5,655 nucleotides of DNA, from assembly GCA_027066595.1 (NCBI GenBank), contig JAMONG010000272.1:1-5655 (forward strand). The letters are read 5' to 3'. This document shows, piece by piece, positions 3,992-5,655 of the stretch. The position numbers were made by a program, and so were the translations under genes. The DNA is from Sulfurovum sp. Its GTDB lineage: Bacteria; Campylobacterota; Campylobacteria; Campylobacterales; Sulfurovaceae. A model generated the notes under the pieces. It saw nothing but the letters and a program-made list of their open reading frames with translations, made no database searches and was not told the origin of the DNA. The number at the start of each line of letters is the position of its first letter. Position 1 is the first letter of the stretch.

Positions 3992-5655
3992 TAGATTTCC
4001 TTTAAGTTTCGTTTTGGGTAGGCGATGGCTATGATGCTAAGCACTATTGTCGTGGCAACATAGACCCATGTTGGTATGGGTACAGGGTCACCTGTGGCGT
4101 AAGAGTGCATTCCTGCTAAGTAAAAGTTTACTCCAAAATAGGTCATAAGTATGGAGAAGAATGAGAGTACAGAGAGTAAGGCAAAAAGGTAAGGGGAATA
4201 TACCTTTTTAATCAGTCGTAAATGAAGAACCATAACATAGACAATGATTGAGATATAGGCCCATGTCTCTTTTGGATCCCAACCCCAATAGCGTCCCCAT
4301 GACTCATTTGCCCAAATTCCTCCAAGGAAGTTACCAATGACTAAGAGTGTTAAGCCTAATGTTAAGGCAACCTCATTGATGTAAGTGATGTTTTGAATGT
4401 GTGTGTCAATATGAGGGTACTTTTTTTGGCGTAAAATAAAGAGAAAAAGGGTAATCATTCCTAAAATAGCACCCACTCCAAAGAAGCCATAACTACCTGT
4501 AATAACAGAGACGTGAATGCTTAGCCAGTAGGATTTTAAGACAGGAACTAAGTTGGTAATCTCAGGGTCAATCTCTCCTAGATAGGCTGCAAAGATGAAA
4601 ATCCCAGCCATAATGAAAGATGCTGAAATGGCAATGGTGGACTTTCGTAAAAATAGTATGGAGGTTAAGATGGCTGTGTAAGCAATGTATATCATGGTTT
4701 CATAGGTATTGGAGATAGGAGCATATCCTCCTATGTACCAACGAATGGCAATGCCAAAAGTGTGTAATATAAAAAAGGTGAAAGCGATGATGCTAATGGT
4801 CATTTTAATTTTTTGATGAATGAGTTTATTGTAAAACATGGAAGTTAAGCCATAGACCAAAAGGAGTACGCCAAACAGAAGGTAAGCTATTGAGAGTTTG
4901 AAGAAAAGAGAGATTTGATTGAACCAAAGTTCGGTAGTGAGCTTTTGTTGTGAAGGCATAACCGATTTTCCAAACGCATTTTGGTAGTTTTTAATGGTAT
5001 CTATGTAGCTAAAGCCTTTTTCATAGTGACGATTGTAACAGACATCAAGCAGACGGCTTGTGGCTCTTTTTAGTTTACTATTGTCAACCATGCTGAACAT
5101 TGTTTTAAAGTCTACCCATTTATCTCTCTCATTGTTTGCCAAAGGAAAAATGGTTAAAAGCACACCTCGGTAGGACATAAAGGTAATGTTTAACCGTTCA
5201 TCGGCTTTTATGACATCTCGCTCAAATGTACCTCTTTTTGAGGGAACAAGTTGGTTTGCGTGTTCTACTTCTTTGGTGAGTTTATAGTTTCCTTTTTCAT
5301 CAAAGAAATCAATAAATTTTGCCAGTTTTTGATGTTGGGGGATATTTAAAAGTTTTTTTAGCTTGGGTGTTTTAACACGTATGAGATTTACTTTTTTCCA
5401 AAGTTCAGGTTTTGAGAACATGCCTAAGATGACTTGGTTTGCCGTCATGTTATGCCAGTGGTCTTTTCCTGTTAATTTGTTGAGTACCTCACGGTTTTGT
5501 GTGTCGAGTGGTTTCATTCTTCCTACAGGGTCTTGTACCACTAAGGTACCAAATGCCTTTGCCAGTTCTTTTGAATTTTGTTGGTGTTCCAAAAGATAGC
5601 TGTCGATGAAAGAAGATGCATAAGTAGGGACATGAGTACTGAAAAGCCCCATGGA
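3991..5655 (-). CDS. ccsA: CcsBA-type cytochrome c synthase (heme lyase), C-terminal part; 5' end outside window
   Basis: This is a system II cytochrome c biogenesis protein that exports heme and attaches it to CXXCH (or variant) motifs of apocytochromes at the periplasmic face of the inner membrane. Numbering from the Met at 5652, the visible part has a soluble domain (about 30-240, including KAFGTLVVQDPVGRMKPL) and then about nine membrane helices. The WWD domain lies at 447-464 (W452, W456, W458, D459, E462, W464). His380 and His516 flank it as the periplasmic heme ligands, and His477 matches the second transmembrane His. Their spacings (136 and 97) equal those I recall for Helicobacter hepaticus CcsBA (H761, H897, H858), implying that roughly 380 N-terminal residues (the ResB-like half) lie beyond the window. 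The reading frame is open through the last base, so the Met at 5652 is internal. The NrfJ-like gene overlaps its stop. It could be NrfI, or a general CcsBA. Confidence 0.93.
   Translation of the reverse strand, partial: SMGLFSTHVPTYASSFIDSYLLEHQQNSKELAKAFGTLVVQDPVGRMKPLDTQNREVLNKLTGKDHWHNMTANQVILGMFSKPELWKKVNLIRVKTPKLKKLLNIPQHQKLAKFIDFFDEKGNYKLTKEVEHANQLVPSKRGTFERDVIKADERLNITFMSYRGVLLTIFPLANNERDKWVDFKTMFSMVDNSKLKRATSRLLDVCYNRHYEKGFSYIDTIKNYQNAFGKSVMPSQQKLTTELWFNQISLFFKLSIAYLLFGVLLLVYGLTSMFYNKLIHQKIKMTISIIAFTFFILHTFGIAIRWYIGGYAPISNTYETMIYIAYTAILTSILFLRKSTIAISASFIMAGIFIFAAYLGEIDPEITNLVPVLKSYWLSIHVSVITGSYGFFGVGAILGMITLFLFILRQKKYPHIDTHIQNITYINEVALTLGLTLLVIGNFLGGIWANESWGRYWGWDPKETWAYISIIVYVMVLHLRLIKKVYSPYLFALLSVLSFFSILMTYFGVNFYLAGMHSYATGDPVPIPTWVYVATTIVLSIIAIAYPKRNLKEI

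Noticed and set aside
5363..5599. Plus-strand open frame of 78 codons
   Set aside because: It is antisense to the conserved soluble domain of CcsBA and has no motif.
5650..5652. Met at 5652 as the start of the cytochrome c synthase
   Set aside because: The frame stays open to the window edge, the residues match the interior of CcsBA proteins, and the ResB-like half with the first membrane helices is missing.
3991..5655. Assignment as CcmF or CcmC (system I)
   Set aside because: The WWD motif is shared, but the preceding soluble domain and the His spacing match CcsBA, and no other ccm gene is present.
1..5655. CRISPR array, insertion sequence, phage or defence system
   Set aside because: No spaced direct repeats, transposase, integrase or terminal inverted repeats were found; the lone AAA_14 ATPase is not enough to call a defence system.

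Overview
The window looks like chromosomal DNA of an AT-rich Campylobacterota (Epsilonproteobacteria) bacterium of the Sulfurimonas/Sulfurovum/Wolinella kind. The best evidence is a CcsBA-type cytochrome c synthase followed directly by a NrfJ-like periplasmic protein, a pairing known from Wolinella succinogenes. The short bacterial SRP RNA and the general gene style agree. The species cannot be fixed from the sequence.

Layout, left to right: (1) a plus-strand tRNA-Ser(UGA) at 37-124 with an encoded CCA and a plausible promoter. (2) A minus-strand cluster, transcribed from 2122 down to 187: a lipoprotein with MORN/YwqK-like repeats, a YgjP-like zinc metallopeptidase, a small membrane-anchored cysteine-rich zinc-ribbon protein, and a group II-type truncated hemoglobin. 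The first three are tightly spaced (17 and 8 nt gaps). The globin follows a 48-nt gap that holds a near-consensus sigma70 promoter, so it can probably be expressed on its own. (3) Two minus-strand stable RNAs: tRNA-Ser(GGA) at 2220-2307 and the 4.5S-type SRP RNA at about 2385-2489. (4) A second minus-strand protein block from 5655 down to 2527: the C-terminal part of CcsBA (5' end outside the window), a NrfJ-like secreted protein overlapping it by one base (TAATG), and an AAA_14-type P-loop ATPase with a winged helix and a degenerate nuclease-like C-terminus.

How the genes work together: CcsBA exports heme and attaches it to c-type cytochromes at the outer face of the inner membrane. The coupled NrfJ-like protein is probably periplasmic and linked to nitrite-reductase-type cytochrome maturation. 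The ATPase downstream has no clear link to that process and may simply share the transcript. The globin, the lipoprotein, the peptidase and the zinc-ribbon protein have no demonstrated common pathway. The two serine tRNAs and the SRP RNA are housekeeping genes.

There is no mobile element, CRISPR array or integrase, and no gene-free stretch over 300 bases; the largest gap without an mRNA gene (2123-2526) is mostly filled by the tRNA and the SRP RNA. I saw no convincing intrinsic terminator. Most of the window is ordinary core genome. The points most worth a second look are the private globin promoter, the uncharacterised cysteine-rich membrane protein, the ATPase with lost nuclease residues, and a 15-bp element shared by two stable-RNA promoters.
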